From Hyphomicrobiaceae bacterium (lineage in GTDB: Bacteria; Pseudomonadota; Alphaproteobacteria; Rhizobiales; Hyphomicrobiaceae), in contig JABSQE010000170.1 of the NCBI GenBank assembly GCA_013214245.1, positions 1 to 19,728 on the forward strand: a stretch of 19,728 nt of DNA, given 5' to 3'. The notes under the pieces were generated by a model. The model made no database searches and was not told the origin of the DNA. It saw only the letters and a list, made by a program, of their open reading frames with translations. Shown here piece by piece: positions 7,273 to 15,073 of the stretch. The position numbers were made by a program, and so were the translations under genes. How positions within the stretch are numbered: position 1 is the stretch's first letter; each line of letters begins with the position of its first letter.

Positions 7273-8952
7273 ATGAATACTCTGGCCGTAGGAACTAAAA
7301 ACGCTCAGAGCTCGAGAGTAGCAACTAGACAACCTAAATCGCAAGTCAAGTCGATTGCATTACGTGTATTTATCATAGGTTTAAGCATTACTGTATCTTT
7401 TACTGTTGTAGCGGTGCAACTTATTAGATTAGCTGTGATTGGACAAAATCGTCAGAACACTAATACTTCACAAACTATCGGTGAGTTTTATTCGCGTCCA
7501 GATATTGTCGATCGTCATGGAAGATTATTGGCTACAGATATTGCTCTGCCAGCTCTTTTTGCTGATTCACACCTCATTACTAGCGTGGATGAAACTATAG
7601 AAAGTATCAAAAACATCTTTCCAGAACTAAATACAACGAAGGTCCGTCGGGCGTTGTCAGATAAAAATAGACGTTATTATTTACTTAAGCGTGCGGTTGC
7701 ACCAAGAGTAGCAGAAACAATTAATGCCATGGGTCTACCCGGCCTCGGTTTTCGAAGTGAGCCCAAGCGTAAATATCCAAATGTACGTCTTGCAGGTCAT
7801 TTGTTGGGGTATGTCGATAGTTATAATTATGGAGTTACTGGTGTTGAGCATCTGCTTAATAGAAACAAAGGCGTGCGTCGTGTGGACCATGCCACTGTTA
7901 ATACGGCCTCTCCGCTACGCTTAACAATAGATGTTCGCACGCAATATGCCTTGGAGCGAGAATTAATTGCCGGCATTAAAAAATTTAAGGCAAAGGCCGC
8001 CACCGGCGTTCTCTTTGAGGTACAAAACGGTGAGATTTGGGCAGCGGCTTCCTTACCAGGAGTTGAACCCGCGAATATTAATGAAATGATGGACCGGTCT
8101 CGACGTGATCGCCTTGCAAGCGATGCTTTTGAACTAGGCTCGGTATTTAGGTTGTTTACGCTAGCAATGGTAATGGATCTAGATATCGTCACGCCAAAGG
8201 CTCTAGTCGATGTAACAAACCCGATTAAAATCGAAAGTTTTGTGATTTCTGATGAGAATCCATTTGCTGGCAAATTGTCACTAGAGCAGATTATGATCCG
8301 GTCGTCAAACGTTGGTTCAGGTATTTTAGCGGAGGCAACAGGTAGCGAACGGCAGCACTCCTTTTTTGAGCGTATAGGTTTAACTCGTGCAATTAATAGA
8401 GAAGACATTAAAACTATTTCACCAGTATTGCCGAAAACTTGGGGGGCAGCAGAAACGGTTTCAATTGGATTTGGTTATGGTATCGCAGTATCACCTTTGC
8501 AATTTGCTGTTGTCTTCGGAAGCATGGTCAACGGTGGGATATCAATAATACCCACATTGATACTGCAACCAAGTAATCGTGTTTTCAGCAAGCAGCAACT
8601 TATCCGTGCTAAGACAAGTTCACGTTTGCGCGATATGTTAAGACAAAATGTTCTTGACGGGAGAGGCTGGAGGGCGAATGTAGTTGGCTACCGCGTTGGC
8701 GGTATTACCGGGACCGCAGATTTGGCAAATGATGTCAACTATGAAGGGAATTCAGTCATTACTTCTTTTGCAGCGACCTTTCCTATAGACAAACCACGCT
8801 TTGCTCTTATGATCACATTTTTTGATCCGCAACCTAAAGGCACCAAGGCTATGCGTAGTGCCGAAAACACCGCAGCTCCTGTCGCGGGTGAAGTGATCCG
8901 TCGCGTAGCTCCTCTAGTTGGTGTGGAAAAGCGAGCGGAAATGCGTGGATAA
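7273..8952 (+). CDS. ftsI: FtsI (PBP3) with both catalytic lysines replaced
   Basis: Homologue of the septal peptidoglycan D,D-transpeptidase FtsI. The 559 residues show one membrane segment (about 28-55), the DRHGRLLA motif of the class B dimerisation domain, YGVTGVEHLLN, and a complete transpeptidase domain (about 215-550). The three active-site motifs align unambiguously: FELGSVFRLFT (Ser290 to Arg293, family SXXK), RSSNVGSG (Ser344-Ser345-Asn346, the normal SXN) and VGGITGTAD (Ile478, family KTGT). Ser290 is kept, but Lys293 has become Arg (AGG) and Lys478 has become Ile (ATT). The Lys in SXXK is the general base for serine acylation, so D,D-transpeptidase activity should be lost or very weak (inference). 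The frame is otherwise complete, including IGFGYGIAVSPLQ, which argues for selection on a structural role in the divisome. An AGAGG in the end of ftsL precedes the ATG. Confidence 0.93.
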   Translation: MNTLAVGTKNAQSSRVATRQPKSQVKSIALRVFIIGLSITVSFTVVAVQLIRLAVIGQNRQNTNTSQTIGEFYSRPDIVDRHGRLLATDIALPALFADSHLITSVDETIESIKNIFPELNTTKVRRALSDKNRRYYLLKRAVAPRVAETINAMGLPGLGFRSEPKRKYPNVRLAGHLLGYVDSYNYGVTGVEHLLNRNKGVRRVDHATVNTASPLRLTIDVRTQYALERELIAGIKKFKAKAATGVLFEVQNGEIWAAASLPGVEPANINEMMDRSRRDRLASDAFELGSVFRLFTLAMVMDLDIVTPKALVDVTNPIKIESFVISDENPFAGKLSLEQIMIRSSNVGSGILAEATGSERQHSFFERIGLTRAINREDIKTISPVLPKTWGAAETVSIGFGYGIAVSPLQFAVVFGSMVNGGISIIPTLILQPSNRVFSKQQLIRAKTSSRLRDMLRQNVLDGRGWRANVVGYRVGGITGTADLANDVNYEGNSVITSFAATFPIDKPRFALMITFFDPQPKGTKAMRSAENTAAPVAGEVIRRVAPLVGVEKRAEMRG

Positions 8953-9178
8953 GAAACTAAGGCACATACGAATACTCCAAAAGCTTTTGATTTCAGCTGC
9001 CGTGATTAGTACACTAACTATGAGTTGTTTAGTGCAGATAGAGTTTTACGTGCGTTCATTAACCATTACATATAAATCCTGTGAAGTCATTTTCATGTGT
9101 AGCTGTACTCGCGCTTTAGATTTAACGTGTATTAACACGTGATACTCGCATTTATTTTGTAGCCAGAAAGATGTATCT
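8953..9178 (+). pseudogene. Possible relic of the murE 5' end
   Basis: In most alphaproteobacteria murE follows ftsI directly. Here the next 226 bases lack a gene. Just after the ftsI stop an AAGG is followed at the right distance by ATA CGA ATA CTC, reading (M-to-I)RILQKLL, which resembles the usual MurE opening M-R-L-S-x-L-L. About 30 codons later VRSLTITYKS could correspond to the GLTADSR motif. The likeness is weak and no nucleotide-binding motif is reached before stops, so this is only a suggestion resting largely on gene order. Confidence 0.22.
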
Positions 9179-10648
9179 ATGACCGAACCAATTATTGTTT
9201 GGCTCCGCAATGATTTGCGGCTTTCCGATAATCTGGCTCTTTATCAGGCAAACAAAAAAGGGGTTCCTGTGCTGCTGCTTTATGTGCTTGATGATGAAGC
9301 AGCTGGTACATGGCGTATGGGTAGTACCAGTCGTTGGTGGTTGCATTACAGCCTTGAATCGCTCAAGACTGACCTGCAAAAGCTTGGTTCTGATGTTATT
9401 TTACGTCGTGGTAGCACTGTCGATGTAATTATCGAAATATCTCGGCAATTAGGTGTTAAGGAAATCTACTGCAGTAAGCAGTTCGAGCCTTGGGCACGAG
9501 AGCTTGAGCAAATTTTACACCAGAAACTCGAAGAATATGGTATTACTTTGAACTGCTGTGCGGGCCAATTACTCCATGCTCCGGGAAAGTTATGTACAAA
9601 AATAGGGAAGTCATTTCAAGTTTATACACCATTTTTGCGCGCTCTTACTGCAACTGACATCCGGATACCAAAACCAGCTCCATCTAATCTATTAAAATTT
9701 ACGAGACTGCCACAAAGTGATACACTTAAAGATTGGTGTCTTATTCCAATTGCTCCGGATTGGGCTGGAGGGATGCGTAAAGCCTGGCAGCCGGGTGAAA
9801 CCGGCGCTCAAAAGCGCTTAAACTCATTTCTCGAAAAGAGTGCTGCTACCTATCATATCAATCGTGATAGGCCGAAGCAGCCTTATTGTACAGCCAGCAC
9901 ATCAAAATTATCTCCGCATTTACATTTCGGTGAAATCACACCTGCAATCTGCTGGCACGCAGCAAAATTGAAAGCTGCTCAGGATCCGACTCACAGTGAA
10001 GGCCTGGAGATCTTTCTCAAAGAGTTAGCTTGGAGAGAATTTTCTTATCACCTTATTTACCATAGTACAGACCTGCCAGCAGAACCCTTTCGCAAACGGT
10101 TCGTAAGCTTTCCTTGGCAGCCACCTAGTAAAGTGAGATCTACGCAGCTTAAAGCGTGGCAACAGGGAAAAACTGGCTATCCTATTATAGATGCCGGATT
10201 GCGTGAATTATGGACTACCGGCTGGATGCATAACCGCGTACGGATGATTGCTGCTTCATTTTTGACTAAGCACCTGCTAATACCCTGGCAGCAAGGCCAA
10301 GACTGGTTTTGGGATTGTCTTGTGGATGCAAACCTTGCATCTAACTCAGCAAGCTGGCAGTGGGTATCAGGCTGTGGAGCTGACGCAGCTCCATATTTTC
10401 GTATTTTCAATCCTGTTATACAGGGTCAGAAGTTTGATGCAGATGGTACTTACGTGCGTTTTTGGGTGCCTGAGATCGCTAAGATACCTAATAAATATAT
10501 TCACACTCCTTGGTTATGCCCGAAACATATGCTTGATATGTATAATATCAAAATTGGTGTTACCTACCCACTACCAATAGTCGACCACAAACAAGCTCGG
10601 GATCGAGCATTAGAAGCATATCAATTCTTAAAGTCAACTACTCCGTAG
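9179..10648 (+). CDS. phrB: Deoxyribodipyrimidine photo-lyase (class I)
   Basis: Flavoenzyme that reverses UV-induced pyrimidine dimers using blue light. The 489-residue protein starts MTEPIIVWLRNDLRLSDNLAL, the antenna-domain signature, and the N-terminal alpha/beta domain runs to about 130. The FAD-binding domain follows: TSKLSPHLHFGEITP near 240, FLKELAWREFSYHL near 280, GYPIIDAGLRELWTTGWMHNRVRMIAASFL near 330-360, and SWQWVSGCGADAAPYFRIFNP near 390-410 followed by KFDADGTYVRFWVPE. Conserved tryptophans are present and nothing is truncated. It is separated from ftsI by 226 bases, so it is probably its own unit. Keeping an intact photolyase while wall genes decay suggests that light exposure still matters to this cell. 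Confidence 0.96.
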   Translation: MTEPIIVWLRNDLRLSDNLALYQANKKGVPVLLLYVLDDEAAGTWRMGSTSRWWLHYSLESLKTDLQKLGSDVILRRGSTVDVIIEISRQLGVKEIYCSKQFEPWARELEQILHQKLEEYGITLNCCAGQLLHAPGKLCTKIGKSFQVYTPFLRALTATDIRIPKPAPSNLLKFTRLPQSDTLKDWCLIPIAPDWAGGMRKAWQPGETGAQKRLNSFLEKSAATYHINRDRPKQPYCTASTSKLSPHLHFGEITPAICWHAAKLKAAQDPTHSEGLEIFLKELAWREFSYHLIYHSTDLPAEPFRKRFVSFPWQPPSKVRSTQLKAWQQGKTGYPIIDAGLRELWTTGWMHNRVRMIAASFLTKHLLIPWQQGQDWFWDCLVDANLASNSASWQWVSGCGADAAPYFRIFNPVIQGQKFDADGTYVRFWVPEIAKIPNKYIHTPWLCPKHMLDMYNIKIGVTYPLPIVDHKQARDRALEAYQFLKSTTP

Positions 10649-11091
10649 ATATCAGAATTAAGCTATACATGTGGACTTTATGTAGCAGCTAACATTACAG
10701 TGAAATGTTCTTAATGCTTACGACTCAATTTAAAAGAAACTTCGATGTACTTGTCAGCATTTTTTGCACGATGGTATATATGCCTATTAAAAATTTAAAA
10801 ATATTTTTGACAAAAATAACTATTATTTCTTCTATAAAAAATTTTTTTTCTATATGAGCCGCTTTATACATTTAAATCTGACAAGTATATGATTACCTTC
10901 TATTGCTTAATAGCATTATTTCAGTTACTAGATTATTTATCAAATCATTTAATGAAAAGCATACAAAATTGCAAGCGATTAAATCGCAGAGATTAGGTAA
11001 TGGGAGTGACATCACTTATAGTTCTTAATTTATCAGGTTCGATTTGCCTATAGCAAGAAGTAAAGATCTTTTTGAACTATTAGGGGCGTAA
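10649..11091. other. Gene-free stretch before the L,D-transpeptidase
   Basis: About 440 bases without a supportable gene. A TTGACA lies at 10807-10812 with TATAAA at 10833-10838; the 20-base spacing is long, so this promoter for the downstream gene is only a possibility. A 13-base palindrome, GCGATT-A-AATCGC, sits at 10975-10987 and could be an operator or chance. An AT-rich block at 10790-10850 is probably curved or easily melted DNA. Confidence 0.4.
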
Positions 11092-11850
11092 ATGTTTCTA
11101 AAATATTCTATGTTCTTGCATATAATAGGATTGATTGTGATAGCATTTGTTCCATACAGAGCAATCGCCCTTCCAACATTCATAAATTTAGAACTTTCAC
11201 CAATATCTAGTAGGAAATCAACCCTATCAAAAAAAGAGAGCGGGATCGTACTGTTAGGCATTAGTGATTTTATAACAAAAAAAAACTCTGCTAGAAGAAG
11301 TGACTTTAACACATCATTGTATCATCTTGTAAACTATGTGAACCACGAAAACTCAATAATTGATGAGTTGCCTATTCTCATGGTTGATTCTGGGATAAAA
11401 CTTAAAGCTATACAAAAACCGACTATATCAAAGTTAAATATGCCAACATTAAAAGCGTATGTTGACTTATCTCGTCAGATAATGATGGTATTTGGCAAAG
11501 GAAATATTTTATATACTTGGCAGATTTCTTCTGGTCGTAGAGGACATGAAACACCAACAGGGACTTACAAACCGACATGGATGGCGCGGCGTTGGCGGTC
11601 ACGGCAATATCATGGAGCTCCAATGCCCTACTCTGTTTTTTTTAATCGAGGTATAGCAACGCACGGTACTACTGCTGTGCGTCGATTAGGAAAGCCAGAT
11701 TCTCATGGATGTATTCGTTTGCAAACTTCGCACGCACGAATATTTTATAATCTTGTTAAACTTCACGGAAAGCACAAGACCAGAATTATTATAATTGAGA
11801 ACACACAACACAATTCAAACAAAAATCGTGCCGAACGAAATCAGAACTGA
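11092..11850 (+). CDS. L,D-transpeptidase (YkuD domain)
   Basis: Exported enzyme of the ErfK/YbiS/YkuD family. Family members make 3-3 cross-links in peptidoglycan, attach lipoproteins to it, or exchange D-amino acids. The protein has 252 residues: a hydrophobic N-terminal signal sequence (about 1-25, ending RAIA), a linker of about 90 residues without recognisable domains, then the catalytic domain (about 121-240). The domain opens with LKAYVDLSRQIMMVFG, contains YTWQISSGRRGHETPTG, His191 in ATHGTTAVRRLG, and the active-site motif SHGCIRL with Cys207. All catalytic residues are present, so it should be active. AGGGG about eight bases upstream supports the ATG. A likely terminator lies at 12010-12035. 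With FtsI apparently inactive, this enzyme could carry wall cross-linking (inference). Confidence 0.93.
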   Translation: MFLKYSMFLHIIGLIVIAFVPYRAIALPTFINLELSPISSRKSTLSKKESGIVLLGISDFITKKNSARRSDFNTSLYHLVNYVNHENSIIDELPILMVDSGIKLKAIQKPTISKLNMPTLKAYVDLSRQIMMVFGKGNILYTWQISSGRRGHETPTGTYKPTWMARRWRSRQYHGAPMPYSVFFNRGIATHGTTAVRRLGKPDSHGCIRLQTSHARIFYNLVKLHGKHKTRIIIIENTQHNSNKNRAERNQN

Positions 11851-12189
11851 AGATAATCTGTATAAAAAAGAGTAGAGACGCCAAAGCTTCTAGCGAAATT
11901 AATTAGATCAAAATTTTTAGTAGAAATATGCATAGCAAGCGCGATATCCAGGACATGGTATACCGCACCAATTCAGACTTATCTTTAAATATCACCCTGA
12001 TAAGACAAGAAATAAGCTATAGAGCTTCTTTTTTTAAGGAGTAATTGCAGTTGTATTCTTGTGAAAAAAAACTTTTTTAAAATTCTAAGTACGCTCTATG
12101 CATACCAGTTCTAATTATGGTCTCACTCTGCGTCATAACTCCAAGCAAGCAATACCAACACGAATTGTATTGTAAAACCTCAATGATAC
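11851..12189. other. Intergenic stretch between convergent genes
   Basis: It contains the likely terminator at 12010-12035. A plus-strand frame at 11928-12044 is open for 38 codons from an ATG with a fairly balanced composition (MHSKRDIQDMVYRTNSDL at its start), but it has no ribosome binding site and runs through the terminator hairpin, so I do not call it a gene. Confidence 0.5.
12010..12035 (+). terminator. Rho-independent terminator, L,D-transpeptidase transcript
   Basis: AAGCT (12014-12018) pairs with AGCTT (12023-12027) across the loop ATAG; the stem extends after one mismatch through GAA and TTT. Seven T residues follow at 12029-12035. It lies about 160 bases past the stop of the L,D-transpeptidase gene. 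Confidence 0.55.
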
Positions 12190-13143
12190 TTAACTTTTGG
12201 TAACGTCGAAATATGCGTCGAAAGCAGTCCAAAATTGAGCTCTGATCTCATCATTTTCTTGTAAAATTTCATGCCTTGACTTTGAAAGAAAAATTGCCGT
12301 GCTTGATTTGAGATTTGTAGCATATTCTTCAATCGCTTCACACGGTACTAAATTATCCATACCAGCAGCAAACATCAAAGATGGTATCCGTACTTTAGCA
12401 AAATGCTCAGGACTATTAATCTTATCTATGGAATTTAATGCAGCATTAAGCCAACCTATCGTCGGTACTCCTAAAGTAAAAGATGAGGTCACCTCCTGCA
12501 ATATACAATTTCGTAGGTATCGTTCACGACATGATGTTAAACCGTTTGAATTGAAATTAATCCTTGTAGTATTGCTTGCTGGTTCACTCAATAAGGAGTT
12601 ATAGCCCCAACCTAATGCCTTAGCTACTTTGCAGTACGCATGGATTAGTTTAGGTGGAATAACAAGAATTGATGAGTGAATTTTCACCATTGGTGCTAAG
12701 AGTACAACGCGATCAAAACAAGTTCCAGCTTTTGAGATAGATCTCAAGACAATGTGCCCTCCCATAGAATGGGCCAGTGCGTTGTATGGTGAAGGACAAT
12801 TAGGCAAAACGATTTCTCGCATGAAGCACTGGATATCATTTTCATACTCACTAAAATCATCAATATGACCTTTTCGTAGATCATTCATAGACCTATATGA
12901 TGCACCATGTCCCCGCCAATCCATAACCGTTACAGCGAAACCTCGGCGACGTAAATCTGAAACCGTTTCAAAATATTTTTCTATATATTCCGAATAGCCC
13001 GTAAATACACATATCGTGCCTTGTTTCACTCTAACGGTTGGCTCCCAGCGAGCGTATCGTAAATTCTTACCATCATATCCTTTAAATACGCCGACAGTTG
13101 CACCGTCAGGTATTGGGTTTCTGGGAGTGGAGAAAAGTTGCAT
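12190..13143 (-). CDS. Alpha/beta hydrolase, lysophospholipase type
   Basis: Serine hydrolase of the Hydrolase_4 (monoacylglycerol lipase / lysophospholipase L2) group, probably acting on lysophospholipids or monoacylglycerols; the exact substrate is unknown. From this start it has 317 residues. Visible: the family motif FTGYSEYIEKY, MDWRGHGAS in front of the nucleophile region, the nucleophile elbow AHSMGGH (Ser126), the acid in AGMDNLVP (Asp263) and the catalytic histidine in SRHEILQE (His291). Homologues begin with a short M-x-L-x-x-T-P-x-N-P sequence, exactly as here (MQLFSTPRNPIPDG), so I prefer this ATG to the ATG at 13176 or the TTG at 13179. No signal peptide is seen. It converges with the L,D-transpeptidase gene. 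Confidence 0.87.
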   Translation of the reverse strand: MQLFSTPRNPIPDGATVGVFKGYDGKNLRYARWEPTVRVKQGTICVFTGYSEYIEKYFETVSDLRRRGFAVTVMDWRGHGASYRSMNDLRKGHIDDFSEYENDIQCFMREIVLPNCPSPYNALAHSMGGHIVLRSISKAGTCFDRVVLLAPMVKIHSSILVIPPKLIHAYCKVAKALGWGYNSLLSEPASNTTRINFNSNGLTSCRERYLRNCILQEVTSSFTLGVPTIGWLNAALNSIDKINSPEHFAKVRIPSLMFAAGMDNLVPCEAIEEYATNLKSSTAIFLSKSRHEILQENDEIRAQFWTAFDAYFDVTKS

Positions 13144-13339
13144 TAGTTTACACCACTTTACAAGTATCGAATACATCAATGGAGATTTTAGTGTCTGTCA
13201 ATAATTACAATATATCTATGTATTTGATATCATAAGGTTAATTATGATAATCAGATTTTACTGTGAATTAGTGCTATATCGATATGATCACTTTATTTAG
13301 GAGTATTGTATTTCTAGAAAGACTATTTTCAAGTAGGTA

Positions 13340-13363
13340 CTTGAAACTTAGTAGTGTTTATAT
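13340..13363 (+). promoter_or_regulatory. Possible heat-shock (sigma-32) promoter for hsp20
   Basis: CTTGAAA begins at 13340 and a TTATAT lies at 13358-13363. Alphaproteobacterial RpoH promoters have CTTG, about 17 bases, then CYTATNT. The fit at the -10 is partial, with slightly short spacing. The position, about 70-120 bases before the gene with the ROSE leader between, is right for ibpA-type genes. Confidence 0.35.
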
Positions 13364-13380
13364 CACTTGTATCATAACAG

Positions 13381-13458
13381 TCGTTGAACAGAAAGGCTGT
13401 ACAAATCCTGGCCCTTGAGGCAGGTTAAATTGAGTTGCTTCACTTATGGAGGACTAAC
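13381..13458 (+). promoter_or_regulatory. ROSE-type RNA thermometer in the hsp20 leader
   Basis: The 5' leader ends in a hairpin that hides the ribosome binding site. Bases 13433-13441 (AGTTGCTTC) pair with 13448-13455 (GGAGGACT) around the loop ACTTAT, and G13437 is left unpaired opposite the Shine-Dalgarno. This is the UUGCU motif with the characteristic extra G that defines ROSE elements of alphaproteobacterial and enterobacterial small heat-shock genes. Upstream, CCT(G)GCC at 13407-13413 pairs with GGCAGG at 13419-13424 around CTTGA, and ACAG 13388-13391 pairs with CTGT 13397-13400, giving the multi-hairpin layout of the class. Heating should open the last hairpin and allow translation (established for the class, inferred here). 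Confidence 0.75.
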
Positions 13459-13917
13459 ATGCAACATCACATAACAAATTCTCTCTATCATTCTACGGTT
13501 GGTTTCGACAGGTTGTTTAAGTTGCTTGATAATGTCACATTAGGTGGTAGTGATGCCACAGTGACTTATCCACCTTATAACATCGAGCAGCGTAGTGAGC
13601 ATGAGTATAGGATATCTATGGCGGTTGCAGGATTTTCAGATGAAGAACTTTCTGTTGATGTGAAAGAGCAAATGCTAACCGTCAATGGTGATAAAAGGGC
13701 AGACAAAGAAGAAGTTCAGTACGTTTACAGAGGAATTGCCCAACGTGGTTTTAAGCGTAAGTTTCAACTTGCCGATCACGTGGAGGTTAAAAGTGCCAAA
13801 CTTGCCGATGGTCTATTGCACATAGACTTAAAACGAAATCTTCCCGATAATTTAAAGCCAAGAACAATTAAGATAATTACAGAATCTTCGGCTAAGACTG
13901 AACTAATTGAAGCTTAG
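13459..13917 (+). CDS. ibpA: Small heat-shock protein, Hsp20 family (IbpA-like)
   Basis: ATP-independent holdase chaperone that binds unfolding proteins in the cytoplasm and hands them to DnaK and ClpB. The 152-residue protein has a short N-terminal arm (FDRLFKLLDNV), then the alpha-crystallin domain (about 32-135): YPPYNIEQRSEHEYRISMAV at its start, GFSDEELSVDVKEQMLTVNG, YVYRGIAQRGFKRKFQLADHVEV and the final LADGLLHIDLKRN with the following PDNLKPRTIKI segment. Length and motifs match the class A group of rhizobia and relatives. The start is fixed by GGAGGA at 13448-13453, five bases before the ATG; an in-frame TTG at 13435 lies inside the thermometer hairpin. Control is probably by heat at transcription and translation. 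Confidence 0.95.
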   Translation: MQHHITNSLYHSTVGFDRLFKLLDNVTLGGSDATVTYPPYNIEQRSEHEYRISMAVAGFSDEELSVDVKEQMLTVNGDKRADKEEVQYVYRGIAQRGFKRKFQLADHVEVKSAKLADGLLHIDLKRNLPDNLKPRTIKIITESSAKTELIEA

Positions 13918-13939
13918 AATTACATTATAGTTGTAAACG

Positions 13940-13969
13940 TCACTACCGTTATTAGATTAACGGTAGTGA
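13940..13969 (+). terminator. Strong 12-base hairpin after hsp20
   Basis: TCACTACCGTTA (13940-13951) and TAACGGTAGTGA (13958-13969) are exact complements with a six-base loop (TTAGAT). It starts 22 bases after the hsp20 stop. No run of T follows, so it may terminate weakly or stabilise the 3' end. It is also between this gene and the convergent unknown gene. Confidence 0.6.
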
Positions 13970-14068
13970 ATTATACGACTTTATCCTTCAAAGGCATATG
14001 CTGCGAATTTCCTTATATAGTAAAGAATAAATAATACTATACGGTGTTTGCCTTAAACTTTCAGAACT

Positions 14069-15073
14069 TTATTTTACACTTTGAAAATCATTTTTTTTAA
14101 AAGGTAAAGACTCTGGTCTAGGCCACTGCATGTCATCTGCTCGTCCTGGCCTTGGTATTAAGCGCTCTCCCTCTTCTTGAACGCGAAACAGAGGTGATCG
14201 ATAAAATAATATTTTATCTTCACCGCTGTTTTTAGTGGAGAGGAGAGGAAAAATAAAAGAGCTCATAACTATAATACCACTTGGCAATTCTGTTTTTATA
14301 GTTCGCCCTAATTTCAAACTAGATTCAACAAAGCGCTTTTTGCCTAGTACTTTAAGCGCGGCTGCAGAAATTTCAGGTCGTATAATCTTTATATTATCTA
14401 GTTGCTTGACACCATTCTTTAAAGATGAGAGCATGATAATGCCATCAGCAGATTTATAATCTTGTAAATTTGAATTTTGTAAAAGATTTTTTCGCTTACC
14501 TGCCGTGTAAGTAGGTAAATTTTCATATGTTGCCGAGCGTGGATGATAATAGTGGTTAGTACGACTTTGATATGAGTGGTTGTTGCTGAGACCTGAATTC
14601 GAGTTGATACGATTTTGTTCTAGCTCGCTACCGGCAAGAGGTATAACTAATTCGGAAACGTTGTGCAGTAAGCTGTTCGGTCTATCATTCCTTAAGGTGT
14701 ACAACGCCATTTCGTCACCAGAGCGTGATAAGGTAGAAATGTAATGATTATAAAAGGATTTATTCAAACAAAGATCAGCACTAAATATGTCGTAATTTTT
14801 CACCTTTTCGATTTTCACTAGCTTTGAACAACAGTCTATATCGTTAATTAAGAGTGTTTTTCCCTTTAGTTGAATTTCTCTTTTATGTTCAACTTCAACA
14901 TTTGCTGAAACTTCACTTATATTAATTGCTAACATAGCCTTAGCATGTTGAAAGCACGCTATGCTAGCAGTCGCAAATGGTATCTCGAAGATTGAATCTC
15001 TGATTATCTTATGCGAGAAGCATATAGAAGAGAACAAAGTAGAAAAAAGCATATAATAAATTGCGAACACCAT
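14069..15073 (-). CDS. Exported protein of unknown function, about 334 residues
   Basis: I do not recognise any family. From this ATG the protein opens with a hydrophobic signal-like segment (MVFAIYYMLFSTLFSSICFSH), so it is likely exported or membrane-anchored. Residues about 60-130 look globular with five cysteines in the first half. The middle (about 155-200) is rich in Asn, Ser, Tyr and His and probably disordered (for example SGLSNNHSYQSRTNHYYHP). The last 130 residues are more regular: SADGIIMLSSLKNGVKQLDN, a Lys/Arg-rich stretch, a hydrophobic patch GIIVMSSFIFPLL, and a charged, proline-rich tail (RLIPRPGRADDMQWPRPES). A GTG at 15091 would add six residues. A frame of this length without stops is very unlikely by chance in this DNA. 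No neighbour indicates a role; a surface or host-facing protein is one guess. Confidence 0.6.
   Translation of the reverse strand: MVFAIYYMLFSTLFSSICFSHKIIRDSIFEIPFATASIACFQHAKAMLAINISEVSANVEVEHKREIQLKGKTLLINDIDCCSKLVKIEKVKNYDIFSADLCLNKSFYNHYISTLSRSGDEMALYTLRNDRPNSLLHNVSELVIPLAGSELEQNRINSNSGLSNNHSYQSRTNHYYHPRSATYENLPTYTAGKRKNLLQNSNLQDYKSADGIIMLSSLKNGVKQLDNIKIIRPEISAAALKVLGKKRFVESSLKLGRTIKTELPSGIIVMSSFIFPLLSTKNSGEDKILFYRSPLFRVQEEGERLIPRPGRADDMQWPRPESLPFKKNDFQSVK

Noticed and set aside
7827..8408. 193-codon open frame antisense to ftsI
   Set aside because: It lies wholly opposite the well-supported ftsI frame, has Ser/Arg/Ile-rich composition typical of antisense shadows, and lacks a ribosome binding site.
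11928..12044. 38-codon plus-strand frame
   Set aside because: It runs through a likely terminator hairpin and T run, has no ribosome binding site and no recognisable family.
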